The notes: a model not told the origin generated them from the letters alone. Shown: positions 9,353 to 18,519, counted from the stretch's first letter. The stretch is 64,000 nucleotides of DNA from Tamilnaduibacter salinus (GCF_003096655.1 NZ_QEKQ01000003.1:277038-341037); one strand, 5' to 3'. Made by a program: numbers and translations.

Positions 9353-9472
9353 TACCCATCCCAACCATTCAGGTGTTCCTCGTTCCAGCGTAGCCTGCCG
9401 CCATCCTTCGAACAAAGCCCGTATCGTTTGAGGCCAGATCAAAGGACCCTCCACGCTGCTAACCTTTATCCC

Positions 9473-9739
9473 ATGACCTTCAAAAAACGCCTCTGGATTC
9501 TTTATGGCATCGAGCTGCTGATGGTTGTGCTGCTTGGTGGGTATCTCCTGTCCCAGTTTGGCGGTGGCTGAAGTGCCTACCAGCCGGGCTGGGTGGTGCG
9601 GGTGCTGAGTGCCATATTCCTGTGGCCAGGCCAGGTCCTCACCGGGGCGTCCGGCTGGGTGGCCAACTCCATGACGTTGCTGTGGCTGGTGGTCTTGCCC
9701 TGGGGCGTGGCTGCGGTGATCCACCGTCTTTTCAGATAG
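9473..9739 (+). pseudogene. Small two-part membrane protein interrupted by an in-frame TGA
   Basis: From ATG 9473 the frame encodes 32 residues with a transmembrane helix (WILYGIELLMVVLLGGYLL) and reaches TGA at 9569-9571. The same frame then continues without a stop for 55 codons to TAG 9737-9739, encoding further hydrophobic segments (AIFLWPGQVL and WLVVLPWGVAAVI). Both parts read like one coherent membrane protein of about 88 residues, so a single sense codon (for example TGG or CGA) has probably become TGA. No homologue is recognised. Readthrough or two separate peptides are alternatives; no SECIS-like structure is apparent. Confidence 0.5.
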
Positions 9740-9775
9740 GGGCATCCGTTATGGGGGGGTAAAGGTGCCCGGGGC

Positions 9776-9970
9776 GGTGAGGATTTACTGGCGCCCGCCT
9801 CCCGATTGCCTGGTCCGCCGGCTCATAGCGGCGAACTGGTCGCCGTTCCCCTCGATCGGGCCTGGACCAAGCGAACGTGGAACGCCGTGACGTTAAAGCA
9901 GGAACTGCCGGCGCATATGGCTCATTTCATTGACCTGGTGCGTGAGCATCCGCCCTCCGTTTCATGGTGA
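9776..9970 (+). pseudogene. 3' remnant of a LysR-family regulator
   Basis: The frame ending at TGA 9968-9970 encodes a tail typical of the LysR effector-binding domain: GELVAVPLDRAW, WNAVTLKQELPAHM and FIDLVREHPP. Upstream in the same frame the sequence runs into Gly-rich nonsense, with no helix-turn-helix and no start. This is best read as the last 55-60 codons of a deleted lysR gene. It converges on the broken acyl-CoA ligase and follows the interrupted membrane gene, so the three mark a decaying locus. Confidence 0.55.
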
Positions 9971-10024
9971 TTGTGTGTCACCCGGCATTCTTTTCTGAGA
10001 TGGAATTTGTGAAGGAAGGCGGCG

Positions 10025-11650
10025 TCAGCCGCCCAAGCGTTTCCGGAGTTCGTTCTTCTGGATTTTGCCGGTCGCCGTTCGCGGGATCGACTCGAAGACG
10101 AACCGGCGTGGCACCTTGTAGGCGGCGAGGTTGCTCCGGCAATGCTGTTCCAGTTCCTCTTCGGTGGCCGTCTGGCCTTCCGCCAGTTCAATGAACGCAC
10201 AGGGCGTCTCCCCCCACGTGTCATGGGCCATGGCCACGACGGCGGCGATGGCGACGGCGGGGTGTTTGTACAGCGCATCCTCGACTTCAATCGACGAGAT
10301 GTTTTCACCCCCGGAGATGATGATGTCCTTGGAGCGATCCTTCAGCTGGATGTAGCCATCGGGGTGCATCACACCCAGATCCCCCGAATGGAACCAGCCC
10401 CCGGCAAAGGCCTTCGCCGTGGCCTCCGGGTTTCGGAAATACCCCTTCATCACAACGTTGCCGCGGAACATCACCTCGCCGAGCGTCTCGCCATTCCGGG
10501 GTACCGGTTCCATGGTGTCCGGGTTCATTACTTCGAGCTGCTCAAGGGGCGTGTATCGTACGCCCTGCCGCGCTTTCAGGCGGGTTCGGGGTTCGGGCGC
10601 CAGTGAATCCCATTCGGCATGCCATTCGTTGACCACCGCAGGACCATAGGTTTCCGTCAGGCCATAGAGCTGCGTGACATTGAAACCGGCGGCCTCCATC
10701 CCGGCCAGTACCTTCTCCGGCGGCGGCGCGGCCGCGGTGAAAAAATCGACCCTGTGATCCAGCGCCCGACGAACCTCAGGGGCCGCCGAAACCAGCAGGG
10801 ACATCACCGGCGGCGCGCCGCAGAGATGGGTGACGCCATGGTCGCCAAGCGCCTGCCAGATCGGCTCCGGGCGAACCTGACGAAGACAGACGTGGGTGCC
10901 GAAAACCAGCGACATCGTCCACGGGAAACACCAGCCGTTGCAGTGGAACATCGGCAGTGTCCACAGATAGACGGCATACCGCGGCAGGCTGGCGATCAGA
11001 GCATTGCCCTGGGCTAGGAGGTAGGCTCAGCGATGATGGGACACTACGCCTTTGGGGTTGCCTGTGGTGCCAGACGTGTAGCTGATCGAGATGGCATCCC
11101 ATTCATCCTCGGGCATCAGCCATGCGTAGTCCGGATTGCCCTGCGCCAGGAACGACTCGTAATCCACCCCGCTCGACGTGTCCCTCCCGCCATCGGGCTG
11201 TTCGGGGTCGTTGTACACAATCAGAAGTGGCGCCACCTCCGTCAGATCAAGCGCTTCGCTCGCCAACGACAGCCACTCACTGTCGACGATCAGAATGCGC
11301 GCGCCGGCATGGTCCAGCTGAAAGGCAATGGTCTTCGCATCCAGTCGGGTGTTGATCGCATGCAGAACGGCCCCGCACATCGGGACGCCGTAGTGCGCTT
11401 CCAGCATCGAGGGGACGTTGGGCAGCAATACCGACACCGTGTCGCCGCGTCCCATACCCCGATTCGCCAGCGCTGAAGCCAGTCGCCGCGACCGACGGTA
11501 AAACTCGCGATAGGTGGACCGCCGTGCCCCGTGGATGATCGCCACCTGTTCCGGCATCACGCTGGCGGCGCGATCGAGAAACGTCAGCGGTGTCAGTGGC
11601 TGGAAGTTCGCCGGATTGGGGGCCAGATCGGTATTGAAGGGATTGGCCAT
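10025..11650 (-). pseudogene. Acyl-CoA synthetase (AMP-dependent ligase) with an in-frame TGA
   Basis: Start ATG 11650 follows AGAGGGA. The first 207 codons encode an adenylate-forming enzyme to the P-loop motif YTSGTTGNPKG and end at TGA 11027-11029. The same frame resumes at once and runs to 10025 with intact family motifs: LPMFHCNGWCFPW, QLYGLTETYGP, KDIIISGGENIS and the C-terminal catalytic Lys in RTATGKIQKNE. At the stop the family normally has Gly (HHR-G-AYL), so GGA to TGA is the likely change. The intact product would be about 541 residues, activating fatty or short organic acids as in AlkK/DmdB-like ligases. It lies 13 nt downstream of an enoyl-CoA hydratase-like gene in one operon. 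Confidence 0.85.
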
Positions 11651-11663
11651 ACTGTCGTTCCCT

Positions 11664-12485
11664 CTAGTCGTCTGACCACTGGGGCGGGCGCTTTTCGATG
11701 AAGGCATTGATCCCTTCCTCGGCGTCACGCTTCAGCAGGTTCTCGACCATGATGGTTGAGGTGTACTCGTAGGCCTCAGCCAGCGGCATCTCCCGCTGAC
11801 GGTAAAACGCCTTCTTGCCGGTCTCCAGGGTCATGCTGGATTTTGAGGCCACCGTCAGGGCGATTCCGGCGGTATAGGCCGCAAGCTCCTCTTCGGACAC
11901 GACTCGGTTGATCAAGCCGATCCCGGCGGCCTGCTCGGCATCAATCAACTCCCCCGTCAGCAGCATTTCCATCGCGGCCTTGTTGGAAACGTTGCGGGAG
12001 AGGGCAACCATGGGCGTGGAACAGAATAACCCGATGTGAACGCCGGGCGTGGCAAAACGCGCCGCCGGCGAGGCGTAGGCAAGGTCGCAGCTGGCGACCA
12101 GCTGACAGCCGGCCGCCGTTGCGACGCCGCCCACCTCGGCGATGACCGGTTTCGGATTGTTGACGATGGCCTGCATGAGCCCGGAGCAACTGGCCATGGT
12201 GTTCTCGAAAAAGGCCCGACCGCGATCCGGCGACTGCCGCGCCCGGGTGATCTCTTTCAGGTCGTGGCCGGAACAGAAGGCCGGGCCATTCGCCGCAAGC
12301 ACAATCACTCGCACGTCCGTGTCAGACGCCGCCTGATCCAGTGCCTCGCGAAGGCAACGCATCATGTCATCCGACAGCGCATTGCGCCGCGTCTGATCAT
12401 TGAGGGTGAGACGCAGGACGCCGTCTTCGACCTGTTCGACCAGCAGAAGATCGCCGGATTCCAGAGCCTCTTCGGTATGACGCAT
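11664..12485 (-). CDS. Enoyl-CoA hydratase/isomerase family protein (ECHDC3-like)
   Basis: The 273-residue crotonase-fold protein starts at ATG 12485, six bases after GGAGGAGA; a Met further upstream (12569) lacks a ribosome site. The CoA-binding and oxyanion-hole motifs are present (GPAFCSGHDLKE and GGVATAAGCQLVASCDLAYA). The position that usually supplies the second catalytic Glu reads PGVHIGLFCSTP, as in ECHDC3-like proteins, so hydratase activity is uncertain. It is the promoter-proximal gene of a two-gene acyl-CoA operon whose ligase is interrupted. The likely setting is fatty-acid or side-chain degradation. Confidence 0.85.
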   Translation of the reverse strand: MRHTEEALESGDLLLVEQVEDGVLRLTLNDQTRRNALSDDMMRCLREALDQAASDTDVRVIVLAANGPAFCSGHDLKEITRARQSPDRGRAFFENTMASCSGLMQAIVNNPKPVIAEVGGVATAAGCQLVASCDLAYASPAARFATPGVHIGLFCSTPMVALSRNVSNKAAMEMLLTGELIDAEQAAGIGLINRVVSEEELAAYTAGIALTVASKSSMTLETGKKAFYRQREMPLAEAYEYTSTIMVENLLKRDAEEGINAFIEKRPPQWSDD

Positions 12486-12732
12486 GGGTTCTCCTCCGGC
12501 GATGTGGGCAGGGGCAGAAGCTGCCGTGGGGTGGCGGGTCGTCTGCAGAGCCTGAACCGACCCGTTCATTCACCTAACCTGAGTGTTGACCGTCACGGGA
12601 GCAGCGTCAACGAATTTGGTGACGCGCAGCATTGATCCGGGCGATGGCGGATTGACTCGTGACGTCAGGCTAAAGAAGGCGGGGAAACAGAGGATCAGGA
12701 CGAAATCGATTCGATCCCCTCAGGTCCGCGCA

Positions 12733-14214
12733 TCAGGCGCCACCCTGCCGCTCGCGTTCAGCTCGCGTGCCCGCCCCGACAGGGCGACACTCCATGCCGA
12801 GGTGATCCTCGTCGACCGCGCGCAGAAAAGACCATATCATCCGCCCGGATGCCTCGCGGTAGATATCGCTATGGCCGCCACCACTCGTTTGTGGTGAATT
12901 GAGACGAATACTGTCCGAGGCGTTCACATAGAGAATATTGTCGAACCGCTTGCCAGCCCTTCGCCCGACCAGGTCGTCCGCCAGCATCGTTCCACAGTGG
13001 AAAGCGGGATGGTCTGTGTGCAGGCAGTGGTCTTTGTATTGATCCACGTCTCCGATCATGTCCGCAATGATCTGCATGTCGACCGCCGTGTCATGGCGTG
13101 ATGCCGTCATGACCACATTCCGCGCATGCCTGCAGCCCGCCGGGAAATGGATCTCTTCATTGAACCAGTCCCCATCATCTCGAGAATAGAAGCGATTGAT
13201 CGAAAACGCTGGCTGCAAGGCCACCACGGTGTCGATCAACCAGGCGTCCTGTTGACCGGGATCACCGACGCCGTTGCCTGCGATCACCGGCCCCGCGCAC
13301 GTGGCTGTCGCGACTGCGCGGGCGCCGAAGCTATGGCCGATCAACACCGTCTCGATGTCCTCCGTGTCGACATCGGCCAAGACCTCTCGGGCGATCAAGC
13401 CCACCCAACTGAGACCCAGTTCATCGGCGTCGTTGGCTTTATTTCGGTAGCTCAGCCCTCTGACAAGGGGGTCCAGCCAATCGTTTTCCCAAAAGCTCGG
13501 CCAGGTCACACCGATGACCAGTGGCTTGAATTGGTCGCCCTGATGGGTGGCCTTCATGTTGCCAACAATGGAGTTGAAATTGCGGTAGGCTTCAAGCTGT
13601 GATGTATTCCAGCCCATGACGATCATCAGGACATGCGTGAAGGGATCGTCTGCCTCCTCTTCGATGTCGATCCACTCCTGCACCCGTTGCCGAAGGACCT
13701 GAACGGCTTCCACACCGCCCTGGAAAGCACCCGGCATGCGACCCGCGTCGTCGATGTGAGCGCCCCGATGCTCGCCGTTGCATGGGCCCATGAACGACTG
13801 ATTCGAGTTCGCCTCATAGACACTGTAATGCGCGCAGGCCGGGTCTTCGTATCGCCCGCCATATTCATAGAGTTGGGACAGGAACAGCATCTTCGGGTTG
13901 TCGTGGAGCAGATCGACTTTTTCCCGCAACCCCTCACCAGCGCTACCGTCATAATGGGTCTGTATGCCGTTCTCGGGCGCAACCGTTTCCCGGGGACTCT
14001 TCTCGATCCCGACAATGAGACCCGGATGGTTCAGTCGCACGGACCACGGAAAATAGCCTGCCTCATGAAGTTGCACAGTCGTCTTGGTATCCGTGCCGAG
14101 TGCTTGCTCCACATCGGCGAAGCCGCGACGGACGTCATTGCTCGCGCACCCCACCAGAAACAGGGCGGTGAGAAGCGGGACCAAGCAGTGGTTGCGAACA
14201 AGCTGAGCAAGCAT
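12733..14214 (-). CDS. Lipoprotein with alpha/beta-hydrolase domain
   Basis: The 493-residue protein starts at ATG 14214, after AGGGAA and directly before a lipoprotein signal (LLTALFLVGCASN, lipobox Cys near residue 23). The middle contains the hydrolase strand-loop VLMIVMGWNTS and the nucleophile elbow IGHSFGARA (Ser), followed by acidic and His-containing C-terminal segments (SGGGHSD). It resembles predicted lipase/esterase lipoproteins of unknown substrate. It stands alone, divergent from a methyltransferase gene 320 nt away. The function beyond hydrolase is not known. Confidence 0.7.
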   Translation of the reverse strand: MLAQLVRNHCLVPLLTALFLVGCASNDVRRGFADVEQALGTDTKTTVQLHEAGYFPWSVRLNHPGLIVGIEKSPRETVAPENGIQTHYDGSAGEGLREKVDLLHDNPKMLFLSQLYEYGGRYEDPACAHYSVYEANSNQSFMGPCNGEHRGAHIDDAGRMPGAFQGGVEAVQVLRQRVQEWIDIEEEADDPFTHVLMIVMGWNTSQLEAYRNFNSIVGNMKATHQGDQFKPLVIGVTWPSFWENDWLDPLVRGLSYRNKANDADELGLSWVGLIAREVLADVDTEDIETVLIGHSFGARAVATATCAGPVIAGNGVGDPGQQDAWLIDTVVALQPAFSINRFYSRDDGDWFNEEIHFPAGCRHARNVVMTASRHDTAVDMQIIADMIGDVDQYKDHCLHTDHPAFHCGTMLADDLVGRRAGKRFDNILYVNASDSIRLNSPQTSGGGHSDIYREASGRMIWSFLRAVDEDHLGMECRPVGAGTRAERERQGGA

Positions 14215-14534
14215 GACAACATTCCCTGTAATTGGACGCGACAAGTCGACTTTGCCCGCACTTGGCCCTCTCGGCAACTTCTCGATGACACGGGTGCCCC
14301 TGAACAAACGTTCGCAGGGTCGGGGGCGAGCGCTGGAACTCTGGCAGAGGCCGTTGTGACGCTGTTGCTGATCAGTGCGGCCATTACGCCCACCGTCGCA
14401 GTTGTATTACTAATCTGGGGAGCTGATCCCAAGGCGCGACCGACGCCTGAAGACGTGGTGTCGTTTTTACGGCCTCCAGCGCACCGTCCTGCCGAGGCGG
14501 GGCCAAACCAAACAGTAAGCTGTCACGAGGGGTT
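14215..14534. other. Intergenic region between divergent genes
   Basis: This 320-nt spacer lies between the hydrolase lipoprotein and the methyltransferase. A reading frame on the plus strand crosses its right part with a hydrophobic run, but it has no ribosome site or recognisable family, and I do not call it a gene. No strong hairpin is seen. Confidence 0.4.
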
Positions 14535-15134
14535 ATGACGTTACGCGATCAACCTGGTATCTGGTCCCGGGCATTTGGCCGGGGCGTCTATCCGCACCAG
14601 ATGAGCTGGGTTCTCGACCTTCCAGGCCGTGGTGTGATCATGTCGGCGGCAACCGTCGCCGGGCGTTTGCCGGTCAAGCCGGATGCCCAGGTATTGGAGA
14701 TCGGGCCCGGCTCTGGCTACTACAGCGTGGAGGTGGCCAGACGCGTTCCGGAGGGCGGGCTGACACTGGTTGATGTTCAGCAGCAAATGCTCGACAAAAG
14801 CGCGAACAAGCTCAGGGCGGCCGGGATCACCCACTTTTCCACCCAGCAGTCCGATGGCCAATCGCTCCCGTTTGAAGACGGAGCCTTCGATGCTTTGTTC
14901 CTTGTCACCGTCTTCGGCGAGATTGAGGCCCGGGAGTCATTCTTGAAGGAAGCCTCGCGAGTGCTGAAGGACGACGGAGTGCTCTCAATCACCGAGCACC
15001 ACCCGGACCCGGATTTCGAATCTTCCGAAGCAGTGTCGGAGTGCCTTCGGCAACACGGCTTTGTGCCGTTGCAAAAACTGGGCTGGCGGTGGGCCTACAC
15101 GCTGAATGCCGCCAACGCAGGGGCCGATGCCTGA
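14535..15134 (+). CDS. Class I SAM-dependent methyltransferase
   Basis: The 199-residue protein has the Rossmann methyltransferase motif I VLEIGPGSGYYSVEVA near residue 55, acidic motif II (LVDVQQQML), and a motif IV/V region (GAFDALFLVTVFGEIE, SRVLKDDGVLSITEHH) of the UbiE/Methyltransf_11 class. ATG 14535 follows GAGGGG. The substrate is not evident; it could be a small molecule, lipid or quinone-like compound. A DUF2834 membrane protein follows 68 nt downstream on the same strand. Confidence 0.8.
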   Translation: MTLRDQPGIWSRAFGRGVYPHQMSWVLDLPGRGVIMSAATVAGRLPVKPDAQVLEIGPGSGYYSVEVARRVPEGGLTLVDVQQQMLDKSANKLRAAGITHFSTQQSDGQSLPFEDGAFDALFLVTVFGEIEARESFLKEASRVLKDDGVLSITEHHPDPDFESSEAVSECLRQHGFVPLQKLGWRWAYTLNAANAGADA

Positions 15135-15202
15135 CCGCTCTCAGGACCGTCGACTCCGGCCTGGGCCGCAGGCGCCAACGATTGAAACAGAGGGAATTGC
15201 GA

Positions 15203-15541
15203 ATGCCTGAATCCGTCTACAGGGCGATACTGGTTGTCGCTGCCGTTTTCTTTACCGGTTTCTTTGCGGTGGTTGTCGTCCCGCCACTCATCGAAAACCC
15301 CGATGTGCTTGGCGCGTTCGCGGCCGGGTTTGTGAACCCCTTTGCGAGCGGCTATTCAATGGACATCCTTGTTTGCTGGGCCATCCTGGCGACCTGGGTG
15401 GTTTACGAAGCCAGACAATACTCGATTCGCAAAGGTTGGATCTGCCTGCTTCTCGGTATTGTCCCGGGTGTTGCCGTCGGGTTTGCTCTGTATCTGCTGC
15501 TTCGGGAAAAGCAGATGCGGGAGATCCGGCGTGAGGGATAG
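15203..15541 (+). CDS. DUF2834-like small membrane protein
   Basis: The 112-residue protein starts at ATG 15203 after AGAGGGAA. It has three predicted transmembrane helices (residues about 6-27, 50-68 and 78-98). Conserved-looking signatures are DILVCWAILATWVVYEAR, RKGWICLLLGIVPGVAVG and the terminal LYLLLREKQ, matching DUF2834 proteins of unknown function. It lies just outside the left edge of the AT-richer defence island. Confidence 0.7.
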   Translation: MPESVYRAILVVAAVFFTGFFAVVVVPPLIENPDVLGAFAAGFVNPFASGYSMDILVCWAILATWVVYEARQYSIRKGWICLLLGIVPGVAVGFALYLLLREKQMREIRREG

Positions 15542-15896
15542 CCTCGTGTCCACCGCCTGATCAGTTCTGCATTGGGATGTCGTCCTTTCATCGGAAGCCC
15601 GGACCTTCGGACCGTCAGGAGCCGTTGTCGATAAATAAATCGATCTGACCCCTCTCTTCACTATGCAAGATTCAAGACCTGATGACCCCTTTCTCCCCAG
15701 GATGCGACGTAGTAGTCGCTGATCAGGATCGGAAGCTGTCAGCCGTTTTAAAACCGTCCGTGGAAACGGGGTAGAACCCTTGCGGTTTTTCGCACAGTGC
15801 TTTTGCTGGCGTGTGTTCTGAGGGTTAGGGCGTGTCTAGAATGAGCTCTATTCGTATACTAGCGAGGGACCTTGGCGCCGCGTAAACCTTGTTCTT
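15542..15896. other. Intergenic region at the left edge of the defence island
   Basis: This 355-nt stretch falls from GC-rich to AT-rich composition. It has a weak inverted repeat (AAAACCG at 15750, CGGTTTT at 15783, followed by T) that may terminate transcription from the left, and the 10-mer TGAGCTCTAT at 15842 that recurs at 21655. No gene was found. Confidence 0.45.
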
Positions 15897-16313
15897 ATGG
15901 CTGACCGAGTGACAGCTGACCAACGCAGCCGGATAATGTCTCGTGTTCGCAGTAGGAACACAGGACCTGAAGTTCTGGTTAGAAAGATCTTGTTTCGGGC
16001 AGGTTATAGATTCCGGCTGCACGATAGGTCTTTGCCGGGCGTGCCGGACATCGTATTTCGGAGGCGTAAAAAGGTCGTGTTCGTGCATGGCTGCTATTGG
16101 CATGGCCATGGTTGCAAAATAGGGAAGCTACCGAAAAGCAACCTAACCTTTTGGGCCGAAAAGATTGAACGGAACATTGAACGCGATCTAAGAAATGCGC
16201 GCTCATTAAAAGAAGAAGGCTGGGCCGTATTGATTGTTTGGCAATGCGAGTTGAAAGACACAGAAGCGGTTCTGGAGAAACTTGTGGGTTTTCTGGGGCC
16301 TACTAGAATTTAG
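15897..16313 (+). CDS. vsr: Very short patch repair endonuclease (Vsr)
   Basis: The 138-residue protein matches the Vsr family along its length: RSRIMSRVRSRNTGPEV at the N-terminus, FRLHDRSLPGVPDIVF (catalytic Asp in the PDIVF strand), VVFVHGCYWHGHGC (metal/zinc-binding His and Cys) and the C-terminal IVWQCEL. Vsr nicks next to T:G mismatches produced by deamination of 5-methylcytosine and so protects sites methylated by its partner methyltransferase. The 5mC methyltransferase gene begins 18 nt downstream, consistent with an operon. Confidence 0.93.
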   Translation: MADRVTADQRSRIMSRVRSRNTGPEVLVRKILFRAGYRFRLHDRSLPGVPDIVFRRRKKVVFVHGCYWHGHGCKIGKLPKSNLTFWAEKIERNIERDLRNARSLKEEGWAVLIVWQCELKDTEAVLEKLVGFLGPTRI

Positions 16314-16331
16314 GCGAGGTAATTGTTTGAA

Positions 16332-17675
16332 ATGAAAGAACGTCCAATTGCTGTGGATTTGTTCTGTGGAGCTGGAGGCTTAAGTTTAGGGTTCGAACAA
16401 GCCGGCTTCGACGTAATCGCCGCCGTTGAAATCGATCCGATTCATGCTGCTGTCCATAAATATAATTTTCCTCACTGCACGGTAGTTCCGAAATCGGTGA
16501 CCGATGTTTCGGGTAATCAGTTGCGTGAATTGTCTGGAATAGGAGGTGAAGAGGTCGATATCGTTTTTGGTGGACCTCCATGCCAGGGGTTCTCCCTTAT
16601 CGGGCAAAGAGCGATTGACGATCCCCGTAACTCTTTGGTTAAGGACTTCGTGCGGATTATTGCCGAGCTGTCGCCGCGTTATTTTCTATTCGAAAATGTA
16701 AAAGGGCTGACCGTCGGAAAGCATAAGCAAGTTCTCAATGAGATAGTCGCTGAATTTGGAAAAGTCGGCTACGAGGTACGCACCCCATGGCGCGTGCTCA
16801 ATGCCGTGAATTACTGCGTACCCCAGGAACGGGAGAGACTCTTTTTGTTGGGGAGGAGAAAGGATCAGCCACCACCCTGTTATCCTCAACCTACTACCAT
16901 TTCACCAGTAAAGAATAAGATTGGGGATTTGCTTCCCGTAGCGCCTACTTGTGAGGAGGCTCTTGCGGACTTGCCGGATGCCGAAAGTTTCGAAGAGCTC
17001 AAGTACGACGACTGTGTAGAGGTTGAAGCCTGGGGAGAACTCTCCGAATACGCCAAACGTATCAGGTGCGAAACAGAAGAGGACTGGCATTTAGGCTACA
17101 AACGCGACTGGAACAAAGGAGAGCTCACGTCCAGCGGGAGAACCAATCACACTGAGATTTCGAGGGGTCGGTTTGCCGAGACTGAACCCGGAAAAGTGGA
17201 ACCTATATCCCGTTTCTTTAAATTGGCCCCGTGGGGCGTGTCCAACACTTTAAGAGCAGGAACAGACTCCGCCAGAGGTGCGTTTACCAGCCCACGTCCC
17301 ATTCACTACAAAAAGCGCCGGTGTATCACCGTTCGCGAAATGGCGCGCCTTCATGGGTTTCCGGATTGGTTCCGATTCCATAAGACCAAATGGCACGGCG
17401 CGAGGCAAATCGGAAATGCGGTTCCTCCTCCCCTAGCTCGAGCATTGGCGCAAGAGTTTGTTCGCGCGATGAATATTAATCCGCGACAGCCCGAGGCGAT
17501 TTTAGAACTTGGCGATACAAGGTTGCTGGCACTGGATATGTCTTCGGCTGCAGACTTCTTTGGCGTAGAGGTCGCTATCGCCAAAAGAAATCGCAAGAGC
17601 GGAGCAAAAAAGCGCAAGCAAGAGGAAGTCGAAGCCGCACTAGCGAAACAAGAAGCGATTTTGGAGCACGGTTAA
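16332..17675 (+). CDS. DNA (cytosine-5) methyltransferase, Vsr-linked
   Basis: The 447-residue enzyme has the C5 methyltransferase motifs in order: I (DLFCGAGGLSLGFEQAGF), IV (GGPPCQGFS with catalytic Cys), VI (FENVKGL), VIII (QERERLFLLGRR) and X (RQIGNAVPPPLA). The variable target-recognition region lies between about residues 190 and 330. A Lys/Glu-rich C-terminal extension (about residues 400-447) follows motif X. ATG 16332 lies 11 nt after GAGGT; a TTG three codons upstream is too close to that site. With vsr before it and a probable endonuclease 3 nt after it, this looks like a type II restriction-modification operon. The recognition site cannot be read from sequence. Confidence 0.92.
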   Translation: MKERPIAVDLFCGAGGLSLGFEQAGFDVIAAVEIDPIHAAVHKYNFPHCTVVPKSVTDVSGNQLRELSGIGGEEVDIVFGGPPCQGFSLIGQRAIDDPRNSLVKDFVRIIAELSPRYFLFENVKGLTVGKHKQVLNEIVAEFGKVGYEVRTPWRVLNAVNYCVPQERERLFLLGRRKDQPPPCYPQPTTISPVKNKIGDLLPVAPTCEEALADLPDAESFEELKYDDCVEVEAWGELSEYAKRIRCETEEDWHLGYKRDWNKGELTSSGRTNHTEISRGRFAETEPGKVEPISRFFKLAPWGVSNTLRAGTDSARGAFTSPRPIHYKKRRCITVREMARLHGFPDWFRFHKTKWHGARQIGNAVPPPLARALAQEFVRAMNINPRQPEAILELGDTRLLALDMSSAADFFGVEVAIAKRNRKSGAKKRKQEEVEAALAKQEAILEHG

Positions 17676-17678
17676 CTC

Positions 17679-18473
17679 ATGCCAAAAGCCAATAGATATT
17701 CAAGGTTGATAGAAGCTGTTTTTTTTGATTACTACCAGAAAGGGGATACTGAAGTAGCCTTCGAGCGTGAAGACCTTGAACGTGCGGCTGAACAGCTCAA
17801 CGTTAGTTTGCCAAAAAACCTTGGGGATGCCGTTTATTCCTTCCGTTACCGCAACCCATTGCCGGAAAAGATCCTGGATCTACAGCCACCGGGGATGGAG
17901 TGGATCATCGAAGGGGCAGGTAGATCTAAGTATTTGTTTCGGCTTGTCAAGATCAACCGTATTTGCCCGAATCCTAGCCTTGTGGCGATAAAAATACCCG
18001 ATTCCACACCAGAAATCGTTAATGCATACGCTCTGTCCGATGAGCAAGCGCTTTTAGCGAAGGTGAGGTATAACCGGCTTATAGATCTTTTTATTGGTGC
18101 GAATGCATATTCGCTACAAAACCACCTTCGGACAGCCGTTATAGGTACAGGTCAGGTCGAGATTGATGAAATCTACGTGGCTGTTGATCGCCACGGCCGC
18201 CAGTTTGTCCTACCAGTTCAGGCTAAGGGGGGAAGCGACCAATTATCGGTAGTTCAATCAAAGCAGGACATCGATTGTTGTGCCGAGAAATACCCGAATC
18301 TGATTTGTAGGGCGATCTCCGCACAATTCATGGAAGATGACCTAATTGCATTGTTTGAGATCACGGTTGATGATCAAGAAATAAAAGTCGTAGACGAAAG
18401 ACACTATCGATTGGTCCCGAGTGACGCTATAGATGCGGACGACCTTCAAACTTATGCTTCGCGTGCACCGTGA
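17679..18473 (+). CDS. Probable type II restriction endonuclease (PD-(D/E)XK-like)
   Basis: The 264-residue protein follows the methyltransferase stop by 3 nt. A PD-(D/E)XK-like core is visible in its second half: VEIDEIYVAVD, then the strand FVLPVQAKGG, giving acidic residues followed by Q-x-K. The N-terminal half may bind DNA or recognise the site. Proteins of this type beside 5mC methyltransferases and Vsr are generally annotated as endonucleases. Operon position and the core motif support restriction activity; the cut site is unknown. Confidence 0.72.
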   Translation: MPKANRYSRLIEAVFFDYYQKGDTEVAFEREDLERAAEQLNVSLPKNLGDAVYSFRYRNPLPEKILDLQPPGMEWIIEGAGRSKYLFRLVKINRICPNPSLVAIKIPDSTPEIVNAYALSDEQALLAKVRYNRLIDLFIGANAYSLQNHLRTAVIGTGQVEIDEIYVAVDRHGRQFVLPVQAKGGSDQLSVVQSKQDIDCCAEKYPNLICRAISAQFMEDDLIALFEITVDDQEIKVVDERHYRLVPSDAIDADDLQTYASRAP

Positions 18474-18478
18474 ATTTT

Positions 18479-18519
18479 AAAACTGGGACAGACCTATTTT
18501 CTGGCTCTCGCCCAGTTTT
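18479..18519 (+). terminator. Probable rho-independent terminator after the first R-M operon
   Basis: A perfect 9-bp inverted repeat, AAAACTGGG at 18479 and CCCAGTTTT at 18511, closes a 23-nt loop six bases after the endonuclease stop and ends in a T run. Position and structure fit a terminator separating the two defence modules. Confidence 0.6.

Noticed and set aside
9353-9745. Upstream extension of the 8552-9352 binding protein
   Set aside because: The signal peptide begins at ATG 9352, and the added residues have a low-complexity, antisense-like composition.
9569-11029. Alternative genetic code (TGA as Gly or Trp)
   Set aside because: Many clear genes here end in TGA (for example 3896, 28839 and 29156), and only two frames continue past TGA. 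Point mutations explain the pattern.
14341-14538. Hydrophobic plus-strand frame in the 14215-14534 spacer
   Set aside because: No start with a ribosome site, no family resemblance, and it continues from a frame antisense to the lipoprotein gene.
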